64,000 nucleotides of DNA from Heliocidaris tuberculata (GCA_025618425.1 CM046849.1:33344336-33408335), one strand, 5' to 3'; shown: positions 1-12,430, counted from the first letter of the stretch. Numbers and translations: made by a program. Notes: a model not told the origin generated them from the sequence alone.

Positions 1-439
1 TGGAAGGGGCACGATAGGGACATCCCAGGCATTGGAGCTATATGGTTTTGTTGTTGTTGTTGTTTTGTTTTCAAGAATTGCTTGTTATCATTTTTATGAA
101 AATGTAATATGAAAATCATAAAATCCTATTTCTTTCTGATTGAAGTAAATTGAGAAAAGCAGTTTGTGAACCTTGTGCAACCTGATTATTATAATTATAC
201 AAGTCAATTTACTCTACAAAATCGTAGATTTTTTGAAGTAATAAAAGTAAATAAATATCAAATTCTGTTTTAAATAGCAATCCATATGAAAGAAAACAAC
301 AAAATTTATTTTGTCTTTGTATTTGCTTTACTTCCTGCAAGCCAACATAATTGTAGTGCTTTTCCTAGATCTATGAGAATCAATAAAGTGTCAAGTAAAT
401 TTCATATGTATAATCTATTACTTTTCTTCATTTCTAGAG

Positions 440-580
440 CCCGTTGCACAAAACTTGTGTTCGAACGCAACTCAGGAAAATCAAACGCAACTTTATTTTC
501 AGCCAATCAAAAGTGCGCATTAAGGACTTGCGTTTGATTTTTAGGAGTTGCGATTAAACGCAAGTTTTGTGCAACGGACT
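440..580. mobile_element. Foldback MITE, CCGTTGCACAAAACTT ends
   Basis: Both ends carry the inverted motif CCGTTGCACAAAACTTG, and inside it a second inverted block around AATCAAACGCAA and GGAGTTGC. The middle holds 'cagccaatcaaaag', which resembles the centre of the elements at 4185 and 61507. There is no coding capacity. The structure fits a short non-autonomous DNA transposon, and the superfamily is not determined. Confidence 0.65.
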
Positions 581-2250
581 AAAGCTACTAGTACAGGAAC
601 ATAGCGTATAAGAATATTGCACTGATTATGTTGTCTAGTCCAAATATGCTTTAATTAAATAAAGACAGAGTGAAAAAAGTATTTGATATTGGAAAATACT
701 TATTTCAAATGACATAATGAAGTACATGAAGCATTATCTGGGACAGCCAAACCGATATGACATTTTTTGTATACAATTATTTAGAATATTAATGAATGCT
801 AGCTTGAAGAATTAAGAAAAAAACATGGCATAAGTCCTTGCGATCATAATTAATTACAGTTTGTGCTTTTCTTCCCATTTTTTGTTATGGAAAGGCCGTT
901 GGAAAAAACAATCAGATATTGGGATCTTCTTGTTGATAATGTAGGATTCACTATTTCATACGACAAACCTCAGAAAGTTAATTGGAACATTATGTATTAA
1001 AGAAAGAAGGGGGGGGGGGGCAAAATCTCACCTGCGCGTCAGAGGACTTTGTTTCCAGTGCGGTGTAGAGCATTTTTTAATTAAAACAGCGTCAAGTATG
1101 GGAATTTTTAGAAAGAAATTTCAGCTTGGTTAGATAATCAAAATGCACATTTTTCATTTTCATATTTCATTTTCATTTATTCAGTTCTGAATAGAAGTAC
1201 AAGTACAAGTACATAGTATACAGTTTGCATGTATGATCAAGAAACTTATTTTCAACAGAACATGAAGCTCGAAGATAGCCGAAGCTTGTGAGCACTTACA
1301 TTAAACACAATGTTAATAAGGGGAGGATGGGTGTCCTGGTGATGCAGAACAGCAAGGAGAAAGAAAGTAAAGGTGGATAGGGACTGAAGAGAGAGGGAGA
1401 GAAAGAAATGGACAGATAGAGAGAAGAATGAATAAGGGTATAGAGAGTTACAGACGGCTGCACATGAGAATCTATCTATTTATAACGTATATTCTACAAA
1501 CTCAAGGAAACTTATGACGTACGATATAAGAAAACGAATAGTGAAAATAGCAATATATGGTTGTAAATCAAACAACGGAAATTAATAAATGCAATTAAAC
1601 TGTTCATTAAAAAAAAGAATGATGTAAATGGAAGGACGCAATTCTTTGTGTGTTTGCTAGTTTTGCTTGCTCACGAAAAAAATGGTTGTAAAGGGTATCC
1701 CACGAGTTAAGAGGATGACGGCTTTCCCCACCGGCTTTCGCATTTTTCGTTACCTTTATCATCTTTTACCCAAACTGTTTCCTTTGAATTGAAATCTAAA
1801 TAATGTAATCAGAATAGCAACTCAATTTACTTGTAAACAATCATACATTTCGCTCCATTTTTCATCAGCCTCGATAATTTCCGGTGGTTTTATGTGTCGA
1901 CAGACGGCGCTGGCTCAGAAATGAAATTCGTTCTCAGGTTTTACGCAACCACAGGAAATCGTAGTTTTTAGAATGATATTTGGGACGGAACTGACTGGAA
2001 TCTGTCGATTTTCATTAGATTCGTCTAACCTCATTATGAATGCGCAATTACTTCATAAAAGAAGAAGAATAGTGGAGTATAATATTGAAACCGTCTTGTA
2101 TTATTGTAGGATATGTCTTTAACGAACATTTTTATACCAGCCATCCGGTCGATACACGAATAAACATATCAAATGACTATATCATCATAATCATCGTTAA
2201 AGTATTTATTTCTATTAAGAAATATTCCCTCATATTCATTTTAATGATAT
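581..2250. other. AT-rich sequence without recognised gene
   Basis: No exon, RNA gene or transposon ends were recognised. It holds a G tract near 1010-1020 and a purine-rich patch at about 1360-1440. Confidence 0.5.
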
Positions 2251-2342
2251 TACTACTACTCCTGCTACTACTGCTACTACTGCTACTACTGCTACTACTG
2301 CTACTACTGCTACTACTGCTACTACTGCTACTACTGCTACTG

Positions 2343-2405
<63 letters not shown>

Positions 2406-2477
2406 ATACAACAACAACAACAACAACAACTACTACTACTACTACTACTACTGCTACTGCTACTACTACTGCTACTG

Positions 2478-2515
<38 letters not shown>

Positions 2516-2525
2516 GCTACTACTG

Positions 2526-2581
<56 letters not shown>
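2251..2581. repeat. (TAC)n/(TGC TAC TAC)n microsatellite
   Basis: A compound trinucleotide array. TGC interruptions recur every third unit in the first part and become irregular later, and a short CAA block lies near 2408-2430. It yields artefactual poly-Leu or poly-Thr reading frames and no gene. Confidence 0.95.
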
Positions 2582-2582
<1 letters not shown>

Positions 2583-2604
2583 TTCAGTCTAGTATATCTA
2601 GTCT

Positions 2605-3420
2605 ATCTAGGTATTCTGGCGCCCGGGGCAAGCTATCAAATCTGTCCCCCCCCCCCCCCCCATGCCCAAACTGAGATTAATGAGCGTTTTTAATTTAGAA
2701 ATGATGGTGCTACGTGAAAATGGGTTTTGATGTACATAACCTGAGGTTGTAAGCCCAAATTTAGAGAGTTATTGTATAAGCGAGGGAGCAACGCGACCGA
2801 GCGGCAGATTTTTTTTTCCTTTTCACCCCACAAATTGAAATTTCTTATGTATTTTACCCTTACAAAAAAGAAAATCCAAGGGAATACAGCGACCTAGCAA
2901 TTTTTTTTTTGTTGTTGAAATTTTTAACATTCCTATTTTTTTGGCGCAAAATGAATGAAAACCCTGAAGAAATATATTTGAGGAATTTAGTAAGGCACTG
3001 CAAGGCAAATTTATGATTTCTTTCAAATGTTCTACTTTGAAAGTGCTTTTAATGCACTTATATCCCATCTTGGGGAGCAAAATATAACAAGATCCTGCCT
3101 TATGCGGGGGGGAGGGCAAAGAACTAGAGTCAATTAATGATTAAAACTTCAAAAACGCCATTGGGGCGCGAGATAGCTAGATCTTGAACATAATTGTTGG
3201 AGGGAGCAAAGCGACCGAGCTTTAGAAATTTTCGCATTTCAAACCCTATAAAGCATTATTTCTTACGCATTTTGTCCTTGACTGGAGCGCAAATAACCCT
3301 CAAAGACCATAAAATTTCTTGTATTTCTCCCCTTTTCTTTCTCTCTTTTGCGTTTTTTGCGCCCCCCTTCAAGGGCCGCCAGGGGCACGTGCCCCCTCTG
3401 CCCCCCGTAGATACGCCACT
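2605..3420. repeat. Dispersed repeat with G/C tracts and 'gcgaccgagc' units
   Basis: The left end has 'ggcgcccggggc' followed by a C tract, and the right end has 'tgccccccgtagatacgccactg'. Two internal copies of 'gggagcaa(a/c)gcgaccgagc' occur near 2784 and 3202, each followed by 'ttcgcattt' or 'tttcacc'-like text and 'aaatttctta'. The same end sequences occur at 37670-38525, so this is a repeat family. Its class is unknown. Confidence 0.55.
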
Positions 3421-3480
3421 GCTACTATTACTACTGCTGCTGCTGCTTCTACAGCAGCTACTACTACTACTACTACTAGT
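3421..3480. repeat. (TAC/TGC)n microsatellite
   Basis: A short interrupted trinucleotide array directly after the 'gatacgccactg' end of the preceding repeat. Confidence 0.85.
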
Positions 3481-3674
3481 AATATTAATTTAATAACTCA
3501 CAATATCAATATGGGTCAGCCCTTGTCATCCTCTGATTATACATACGTTTACCAAACAGATGCAGTGTGCACTCACTAGATTCCAGATAGATGGAAATAG
3601 AAACAATACTTAGCCATTAATCAATGACCCCACCCACCTTTTTCATTTTTCACTTTTCATAAATCTGATAAGAA

Positions 3675-3842
3675 GACTATCGAAAATGTTTTCGAGAAAT
3701 CACCTCAAGGACAATTTCAATACCCTATTGTATATACCTCATAGAAATCGTGTTCGGATTACGTAAATATAACTGTAATGATATGTAATGGGCAAGGCTA
3801 TTGCAATTTTATTAGGTTGACTTTTTGAAAGTCTTTGCGATC
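3675..3842. mobile_element. MITE, GAAAGTCTTTGCGATC family, copy 1
   Basis: The right end is GAAAGTCTTTGCGATCAT. The left end is decayed, with 'ttttcgagaaatca' still recognisable. The interior 'tttcaataccctattgtat' matches the copy at 8587. The third copy is at 48161. Confidence 0.6.
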
Positions 3843-4184
3843 ATCTTTAAGTTGAAATTGTTTTGCTTTTTAAACTTTAAGCTGTTTGTGGAAGGTGGAA
3901 TCTATTTAGGACTAATTTTTTTGGGAAAAGTAATGAAATAATGTGTCACATGATGATAATTTACTTTTCCCTTTTTTACGGTTAAGGTTGAAATATCAGA
4001 ATTAGCAGGGATTTCCATGTGTGGTAGAAAGTGTTTTTAATAGAAAGCAACATTTCAATGCCACAAATGACCCTCCCCGTAATAAAAAAAAAAGGTCTGA
4101 AAAGTCTGAATTCCTCTCCTAATCACATTCTCCCTAAAGAAAATGATCGGGGGGGGGGGGGCGTTTTATCAAGTGTCTTGTCGG

Positions 4185-4290
4185 TGATTTTTACCGACAA
4201 ATTTGCTCTCAGCCAATCAGATGCAAGGATTTCAGTAGCTTATAACAGTTATTGCAACTTTTCATTGATGACAAGTTTTATGAAACAGTG
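4185..4290. mobile_element. Partial MITE related to the 61507 element
   Basis: The text 'gacaaatttgctctcagcc' followed by 'aatcagatgcaag' and the end 'acaagttttatgaaac' closely match the element at 61507-61655. The left terminus is replaced by a small hairpin, GTCGGTGATTTTTACCGAC. Probably a truncated copy. Confidence 0.6.
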
Positions 4291-5759
4291 TATAATTTGT
4301 ATATATGTGACTTCAGTATAAGGGGATACAAAATAATCTAATATTACAGAAAAATATATCAACACACTTTCCGACATTAACAATGTACTTCGAAACACAA
4401 AGAAAATATGCATAAGGGAAATTAACATTTACAATTAACAGAATTTGTGAACGCAGGAGACCGTCATCATGAGCGAGTTGCTCGATGTCGATGGCGGCCT
4501 CAAAGTCCCATTACTTACTACAGAAATCATATTGGCTATGCTTTCCTGAGATTTTTGCGGTTTTTAATATCCCCCCCCCCCCCCCTCCGCCTTTTAGAAA
4601 ATCCTGTCGGATTCTTGTCGATTCAAGTCTAGCGCAATAAGAGGTACAGCTGTGCAGGATTAAACGCGTTTAATATGCCTCGTTTCATCTCTTTACATTA
4701 CATGGAAAATAAAATATTACCCTCAAAATCGGTTCATTGGCTTGGTGTAACGCTCCTGAACCATCCCTTTATACTTCATTCATTCCAAGCGGTGGCCTGA
4801 AATAATGCGTTCAGAAAGTGGGTCAATGTTTGGCCAACGTATTGATCAAGGATAAAAAAAAGGGGGCGGGAGAAATTGAGGGGTTGGGATATCCACCTTG
4901 CGGCGATGCCATGACTACGGTTGTTGAAGCACGTTTTAAGTTTGTTATCCTTTTCAGCTGACCACAACTAGTTGGTATATTGCTAATGTCAATATGAAAA
5001 CTATTTTAATTATTCAGTGAATATTGATTCATTTCAGCTCATTTTAATTTCGGTTTTTCGCAATGAAAAATGCACAAAGTCAGAAGTTGAAAATCAGAAT
5101 GTCAGACGACCAATTTTTAGTTATTAATTTTATTTTTTATAGTTTTATTTCTATAAACAAAATTCTGGTTCACTCCTGGCATAAGTGCTGCAGATATGGT
5201 TGTAACCCATCGATCTATGTATATATCGTTATTCGAACCCTGGTCATGGTGATGCAGACAGAGCCTGCCGTTATCGACTAGACCATAAAAAAAATCATTA
5301 CCTTAGCACGTAATAGTGCGGTAAGCCTGCGTGCACGAAATCAAACTCGTGGTAAAGTTATTATCTGGAGTGACATTTCCCGCCTGCTATATCTGTTAAA
5401 TTTTCATCTTCTCGACTTAATGAAGAAATTAGTCGTGTTTGAAATGAAGTCTAGAATAAGCCCGATTAAGGGATCTGCGCCACGAAAACAAGCAATTATA
5501 ACAAATATGGTCCGTTCTGTGACGTAACACATGTCATATCAAGTCACATTAAAAGCACAACGTCTCCAAGATTGTCATATTATTGATCTGCCTACTCTTC
5601 TCATCGACACTTTGGAATAAGCTTCCCATACTCTAAACGATTAAAAGCTTTTAATGTTTGAAGTATTCCATAAAGCACCTAGGTTTAAACTGCTTTTAAT
5701 TGATTTCAATATATCACGTTTACTTTATCCAACCTCTTCATCATATCATCTTATATAAC
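4291..5759. other. No recognised gene
   Basis: AT-rich sequence with one C tract near 4570-4585. The short ORFs here show no family motif and no convincing splice context. Confidence 0.45.
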
Positions 5760-5985
<226 letters not shown>

Positions 5986-6180
5986 TGTCTTGTTCACCCA
6001 GGGTAACTTCATCAGTATCATATACTGTTCTCCCTGATGCCCTGCAATCATATTATTACCCCGACTTTTACCGAACGACCATGATAATGCGCTCAAGCAT
6101 TCAAGGAATTTCTTCCTACCGGGCACCCATCTAATTCACCTGAGTGGAGTGTGGCAAATGTAGATTAATGTCTAGCCAAA
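5986..6180 (-). mobile_element. SINE-body fragment
   Basis: Contains 'cctaccgggcacccat', 'cacctgagtggag' and 'aatgtagattaatg', matching the bodies of the SINEs at 7878 and 20262. No tRNA-like head is present, so it is truncated or belongs to a related subfamily. The AAT array on its left fits a minus-strand orientation. Confidence 0.6.
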
Positions 6181-6587
6181 TGACATCTTTCTAATTTTCC
6201 AACCTCTCCATCATTTTTAGTAATCATGGTAATGAAATATGGGCTTGATAAAGAACAAGTAACTTATACAAAACCTGGTTTTTGTGCAATTTCATAACTT
6301 TTTTTTTCATTTTATGCTGGAGGGACACTCACGCCTAGGTACTCCTGATTTATGAACGATATGTATGGTGGTTGATCCAGTGTCCGAACACTTTTCAGAA
6401 AATCAACGATAGCAAATAAAATATGAAACGAATATCTGTCAAACTATACATATTGAATGCTCAAAGTCCTACAAAAAAAGAAGTTGATGGAATTTTAAAA
6501 AGACAACGTAGATTTAGTACGATATTCCCTTCCGAGTGTACCCCTTCCCAACGACGCGGCGTTTTGGTCCCTTGAAAAAGGTACCGT
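6181..6587. other. No recognised feature
   Basis: I see no gene, transposon end or structured repeat here. Confidence 0.4.
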
Positions 6588-6721
6588 AATTCCGAACGTG
6601 TGAAACCTATGGGAAAAAGACACAACCTTGGTATCAATAGTGTGCATGGTTTTCATACGCGTAATCCCACGCGTATGAAAACCCATTTTAGGCGCTTAAC
6701 TTTACACGTTCGGTAATACAA
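6588..6721. repeat. Foldback element, CCGAACGTGT ends
   Basis: The ends 'ATTCCGAACGTGT' and 'ACACGTTCGGTAAT' are inverted. The centre holds a perfect 15-bp hairpin, GGTTTTCATACGCGT at 6650-6664 against 6671-6685. Probably a small non-autonomous DNA element. Confidence 0.55.
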
Positions 6722-6800
6722 TCTGTTCGGAGTTACAATACTTGACTATACTCTATGGGTACCTAAAAACTAAAATGGCAGTGGACGCTCAAGGGCTTAA

Positions 6801-7289
6801 AAGGGGTACCCAATGCTGAAACAATGTATGTTCATTTAAAAGATCATGATTTTATTAGCAGAAAATCATCTGCCTTAAGTTTTTTAAAAATTCGTGTTGC
6901 CAGAAAAATCCCCGAAATATGGTAAGACTTCAGGATATTTTGGCCCCTCAGCTGTGTCCCAATTTCAGCTAGGTAACCACAATGACGTCAAAGTGGTTAC
7001 CCAGGTTCGCGTATTGCAGATGTGTTGCGCGCTAGACTGTACAAAATGCATTACATCTTGCGCGCATTTTGCTATAATTGCGCGACAAGGTAACCACTTT
7101 GACGTCATTGTGGTTACCTAGCTGAAATTGGGACACAGCTGAGGGGCCAAAATATCCTGAAATCTTACCATATTTCGGGGATTTTCTGGCAACACGAATT
7201 TTAAATTTTTTTTAAGGCAGATGATTTTCTTCTAATAAAATCATGATCTTTTAAATGAACTAACATTGTTTCAGCATTGGGTACCCCCT
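6801..7289. mobile_element. Palindromic TTAA-flanked MITE
   Basis: Two arms of about 200 bp are near-perfect inverted copies. The left arm starts AAGGGGTACCCAATGCTG and the right arm ends with its complement, ATTGGGTACCCCCT. The unpaired centre is at about 7004-7089. TTAA stands immediately outside each end (6797-6800 and 7290-7293), as for piggyBac- or Kolobok-type target duplications. There is no transposase, so it is non-autonomous. Because the TTAA is continuous with the ends, the exact boundary could shift by a base or two. Confidence 0.8.
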
Positions 7290-7293
7290 TTAA

Positions 7294-7727
7294 GAAAAAG
7301 AAAGGAGGATTCAATCGTTCATACAGATGAATTTTTAATGAAGAGGAGAACAATATCAGGGCAAAGAACTTTAAGAACTCATAAGAGTAAGAAATAGAAA
7401 AATAAATAAAAGTGAAATAGAAAAACAAATAAAAGTGAAATATGCAGTTACGTCATCCGCATGGGAAAAAACGAATGTAATTTCACATTAACATGGCCTA
7501 AGTTATCAACGTCAGAGAATTAAACGGCAAGATTAATTAATGGATTACAGGTAACTTTGTTGATTGAAGTTGAAACTACTAGATTTACTTTGGTAGAAAA
7601 GATATAAGAAAAACCCAAAATGAATATATATCTTAGAAATATGCATTAAGCTAGATGAACGTTCATGTATGACATTTTAACGTTTAAATAATATTCATAA
7701 CTGTAATTACGAGCTAAATATTATAAT

Positions 7728-7730
<3 letters not shown>
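7294..7730. other. No recognised gene
   Basis: AT-rich sequence containing a short duplicated 'aaataaaagtgaaatag' unit near 7400-7440. Nothing else is visible. Confidence 0.4.
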
Positions 7731-7815
<85 letters not shown>

Positions 7816-7876
7816 TAATAATAATAATAATGATAATAATAATAATAATGATAATAATAATAATAATAATAATAAT
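7731..7876. repeat. (AAT)n microsatellite, probable SINE tail
   Basis: Continuous AAT units with GAT interruptions. The array abuts the 3' side of the minus-strand SINE at 7878 and is best explained as its expanded tail. Confidence 0.9.
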
Positions 7877-7877
7877 A

Positions 7878-8222
7878 GCTGTTTCTTATTTAGCGCCTCA
7901 CCAATTACAATGTAACCGACCAAAGCGCTTACAGCATTGTTACCGGGATTCAATCGCGATTCTGCACATTACAGTGCATATTCTCCACTCCTCTGGCATG
8001 TCTGGGGAGCAATCCAGCCAGTCACCTGTTTCCAAGCGTATACATACTAATGCAACCACAATGACGTTCGCATCCTACCGGGTACCCATTTAACACCTGG
8101 GTGGAGAGGAACAATGTAGATAAAATGCCTTCTTCAAGGGCGTAAGTGCCGTGCCGGGGTTCGAACCCACGACCTTTGCATTCCCAGTCAAGTGATTGAA
8201 CCACTAGACTACAACACACTTG
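7878..8222 (-). mobile_element. tRNA-derived SINE, full-length, copy 1
   Basis: Read on the minus strand, the element opens with a tRNA-like head holding an A box (TAGTCTAGTGG) and a B box (GGGTTCGAACCCC). The body contains 'ggtacccggtaggatgcgaa' and 'ctccccagacatgcc'-type text, and a (TTA)n tail follows. Copies of the same family are at 20262 and 50400. The Pol III boxes are intact by eye, so this copy could be young. Family name not assigned. Confidence 0.85.
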
Positions 8223-8586
8223 CTAACATAAACATGGATAATATTTTGAAAATTGCTATTTCGATTTAGCCTTATGCAGTCACGAACTAATGAAAATTCT
8301 CTTACGAACGCAGCAAGGGTATTTTCTCTATTTACATTTTTCTGTGTGGCCTGTTTGAAAACTAGCATTTTAGTGAGAGGAAAAAAGAAAAAAAAAATGC
8401 TGTGGGACATATGGTTTCTGTCTATTAAAGGCAATTGTGTTTGTCAGTCCCCCTACGGCACTTTTCTCGTAAGTGATTAATGTTTAAAACAGTCAGTATG
8501 AACGCACTGTAGTTCACTAAATTCGTCAGTGTTTAAACATCTTTGATCCATTTAGCCACATACACGTCAAGTATAACTAATAATGC

Positions 8587-8771
8587 GGTCGCAAAGACTT
8601 TCAGGAAATCATTGACTAACAATTTCAGTACCCTGTTGTATTGCCTTGAGAAATCAATTTCGGTTTACGTATTACATCATTTTAATGTTTGCCCATTCAT
8701 CAAAAGGTGACAGACAATGCTATTGAAATTACATTATAATAGGTTGATTTATCGAAAGTCTTTGCGATCGT
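8587..8771. mobile_element. MITE, CGCAAAGACTTTC family, copy 2
   Basis: The left end GGTCGCAAAGACTTTC and right end GAAAGTCTTTGCGATC are inverted. The interior shares 'caatttcagtaccctgttgta' with the 3675 copy apart from a few substitutions. No ORF. Confidence 0.75.
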
Positions 8772-9170
8772 GTTAAATATAATTTTCCTATATGAAAAAA
8801 TAAGCAATGGAAATTATTGGGAGACGGCTTTTGAAATGTTTTTGACTGCTATTCACTCATGTCGGTGTCACTGACATTATTGAGCGTGTTGTCTGTGATT
8901 GCCGCTTCATTAGTATCGTATTCAGTTACTGGTTGTTAAGCCTCGTCCATCATCACGTCGGCCCACTCCCTTCGCCCTCTCCGCTCCAGTGACAAAAGGT
9001 ACCGCTTTGAGATTCATTATCACCTATATTGGGAGGTCTTATAAACAATTCACGATCGTTTTACACGCTTTTCATTCCTCACATTTGTACTTCTTTGTCC
9101 TATCTGCCTTTCATCCTTCACACACTTTCATTTCATTTCATCCCCCGATCTTTCACTAGGGCGCTGCTTT
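8772..9170. other. No recognised gene
   Basis: Mostly unique-looking sequence. I see nothing that can be annotated. Confidence 0.4.
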
Positions 9171-9780
9171 GTACAAATTCAAATTCAAATTCAAATTTAT
9201 CGAAATAGGATATCACCAAACCAAAACAAAACTCAACAGAGGCATGTTGAATATAAAGGAAAAGAATACAACAAAGAAAATGCACAATATATTCAAAACA
9301 GAGTTGTACATAACTATCAGATTATACTTGACAGAAAAGTAATGTATCTATCCTTATAACAAAAAGGAACATGATAGCAGAATATTATATAGAACCAAAA
9401 AATTGAAGAAAAAAAAAAAAACGCAGGAAAATTATATCAGAACAAATCCCATGTGGGATTACCCTCTACAGAAAGTAATGTTGCTATCGTTAGAAACAAA
9501 AGAAGGTACAATAACGAAATGTAGAATAGAAGCAAAACCTTAATGTAACAAAGGTAAATTATATGAAAACAACGTATCGTGTTACATACTCTACTGAAAG
9601 ACATGTTGCTATCATTTAAAACAAACAAAACATGTATTTTCTACATGTCCACCTTTTCTTTTCTGAATCAGAAGGGAAGACCCCGCAACTATCATGTCAA
9701 GAAAATACACCATGATCCCAAGTAAACTATGTTACATCTTAATCAATTTACAGAAAAAGGTTATTGAAAAAAACACATTT
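9171..9780. repeat. Degenerate tandem repeat, unit about 130 bp
   Basis: Starts with (AAATTC)n-like text at about 9175-9200. The motif 'acagaaa(a)gtaatgt' followed by 'tatc' recurs near 9332, 9466 and 9593, with a weaker copy near 9755, giving a spacing of roughly 130 bp. It may be the 3' untranslated part of an old LINE in reverse orientation. No reverse transcriptase was seen nearby. Confidence 0.45.
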
Positions 9781-9851
9781 GCAAATTAGAAGAAAAATTC
9801 ACGACCAATAAGAAAATTGTTTTCATTCTTATCTCATTAAGAATTACGACA

Positions 9852-9854
<3 letters not shown>

Positions 9855-9885
<31 letters not shown>

Positions 9886-11190
9886 GTGTTCACTGTAAAT
9901 ACTAAACTATAGTCTTTTGTGGCCTCTACCTCATCATGTCGTAGAAAAGGTGCATTTTAGTCACGAAAGTACTAACGATATTCCATTCTCATCATGAATA
10001 ACACTTGTATTACATCGTTTCATTTCTATGCCAATTATTAGCGGCAGCGGTGGGATATGTAATGTTTTCCCTATTGAGGGATGGTCGTTTGGATTTATAT
10101 CGGTTTGTAGGACACCATCGTCATTGATCGACAGGACTACCTTACATCAATTGATGAAAACGTTCATTGATGGTGGATTGATGCTCAGCTAGAATGATAA
10201 AACCAAGGAAACGGTATACTGTTGTGATTGATGAGAAAGGGTGCAGGGAGGAAGGGAGGGAGGGGTAGCTTAACTTTGACGTTATAATGGACATGATGAG
10301 AGGACGGTTTTGTGTTGTATGGGTAAGCAGATGAAATGCGAACATTGATGTGGATGGATGGAGAAAGAAAAACAAAGCAGAGATAATAGGCGTATCAGAG
10401 ATAGGGAGAGGGAATTATTTACTTTACTTAATTCATTACTATTTTCTTCACTAAATCAGTAAATATTAGACATGGTGATGAATAATAATAATTAAAAAAA
10501 CACTCCAAGATTAATAGTCAAACAAGAGAGGAAAACTAATGAGAAAATTGTATCAATGGATAATTACAGATGGAGGGAGAAAAGAGAGAAAAGGAGAATC
10601 ATTATTGGAGAAAGTGTGGGAAGAGAGGAAAAATAAGACAGTAAGAGAGAAAACAGTAGCATGATAAATAGAGAGGGGGGGGGGTGATAGAAAAATAGAG
10701 GAAAAGAAGAAAAAAAAAGAGACTAAGAGCAAAAAAAAAAAGAGAAAGAGAGAGGATGAGAGTGGAAAAGGTGAATATTTATCTAGTTTGAATTCACTTG
10801 GTGACCATGGTGACACAGACGTTAGATTAAGCGAACCAAATAACATGTTGACATGATCGAAAATAAGATGTCACCACTAGAAACATGCATGAAAGAAAAC
10901 GTATCACTTCTTGACGGGACAGGCATTATAATCCGCTCATTGATAAATGAGAAAACGTAATGAACGCAGGTTACGTTTTTCATTCTTTCTCATCTCATTT
11001 ACAAAACGAAAGGTTTATTTGAACTTTCTCCGTCTTCTCCTCAACCCCTCCTCCTCCCCCTATTCTTTTTTATTCTTCCTCCTCCTCATCATCATCATTT
11101 TTTTTCTTCTTAAGTGCTTGTAAGAAAGGAAATTTACCTACTTGCTTCTCACCATGTCTCACGTTCCCACTCTCAACATAATGAACATGT
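9855..11190. other. Poly(A) run, then no recognised gene
   Basis: Begins with an A run (9855-9883). The rest is purine-rich on the plus strand at 10550-10770 (GA-rich with a G tract near 10673-10684) and otherwise featureless. Confidence 0.45.
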
Positions 11191-11324
11191 GACAATGCTC
11201 TGTCTCTCATTTCCACGCCTCGATGTGTCATTTTAAATCTTTACTTATTTTCTTGAATATAAGTAAATAAGTAAAGATTTAAAATGACACATCGAGGCGT
11301 GGAAATGAGAGACAGAGCATTGTC
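11191..11324. repeat. Perfect 59-bp inverted repeat (hairpin)
   Basis: Positions 11191-11249 and 11266-11324 are exact reverse complements around a 16-nt loop. The sequence after the right arm (from about 11321, 'tgtcattttaaatcttta') is also a direct copy of the left arm's inner part (from about 11226). Inverted and direct copies together suggest template switching rather than a classical transposon. An assembly artefact is possible. Confidence 0.85.
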
Positions 11325-11354
11325 ATTTTAAATCTTTATTTATTTTCTTGAATT

Positions 11355-12076
11355 AATATCCCTCTAACGAATAACTGATGAATTTATTTCGATGCATATT
11401 AATATTCAAACACGAGTATGGAGAGCGGATACTGAACTTCCATCTTCCATTAATATGTTATAGATGATGCGAGGTTATCCATTCACATTTTCCACCGAAA
11501 TGCAGAGGAACCATCTTACTTCCTGCGGATACGAGAACAGTAATCTAACACGAACGTAATATATCATAATGATATATGAATATGACGAGTATATGTTCCT
11601 CTTCTATTAAAAACGATAGCAAAGACAACATTCACATGCAGATACGATATACCACTTCATAAAGGCTTCTACCCGGGTGATAAAATATTACTCCCACTGG
11701 TTATGATTTATTATATTTTAAAATGCAGATTGAATACATCATTTTTATTACTATGTCTGACTAGATTTTGGCAATATTTCAGGTCGTCAAAAATAACCAT
11801 TGTAGAAGAAGCATTAAAAAAATATTTTGAAAGTGTTACATAGGACAAGCAACAAAAATATGTTTCTAAAAAAAGTATTCTTTTTTAATTGAGTTGAGGA
11901 TGTAAATCAGTTTTATTTAGTTGTATGGTTTTAATCTTATTTTACTGAATAAGGCTAAAAAGTTTGAATTATCTTTCCTCATTTTATTTTCAATGTTTTT
12001 CTTCCACTTCAAGATGCTTCAGGTATTATCACTTCGTCAACGTGTAGTTTGACCATGATATGTATAGAGCGAGAAA

Positions 12077-12079
<3 letters not shown>
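11355..12079. other. No recognised gene
   Basis: AT-rich sequence with no motif I can assign. Confidence 0.4.
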
Positions 12080-12108
<29 letters not shown>

Positions 12109-12341
12109 TAGGAGGGAGAGAGGGGGAGATATATAGATAGATAGAGGGACAAATAGAGAGAAAGAGAGAAAGAGGAGAGTTAGAGAGAGTAAGAGAGATG
12201 AGGGGGGGGGGGTAATGTTAGCGGCCCAAGGTCAAGGGCACATGAAGGTGACGTCTTTGAATAAAGTATATCCTTGATTAAGACGTCCCAATTCACAGCA
12301 GGTGAAATAAAAGGACGCATGAATAAAGAAATTGGAAACAA

Positions 12342-12373
<32 letters not shown>

Positions 12374-12430
12374 GGGAGAACAAATAGATGTAGATAGAAA
12401 AAGAGAGAGGGAACTGGGGAGACACACAAT
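12080..12430. repeat. (GA)n-rich tract with G runs
   Basis: GA dinucleotide blocks near 12082-12109 and 12341-12361, (GATA)-like units near 12128-12145, and poly(G) runs near 12203 and 12362-12376. The short ORFs here are repeat-encoded. Confidence 0.85.

Noticed and set aside
2085..2693. 202-codon frame rich in Leu
   Set aside because: It is a translation of a (TAC/TGC)n microsatellite with no complex sequence of its own.
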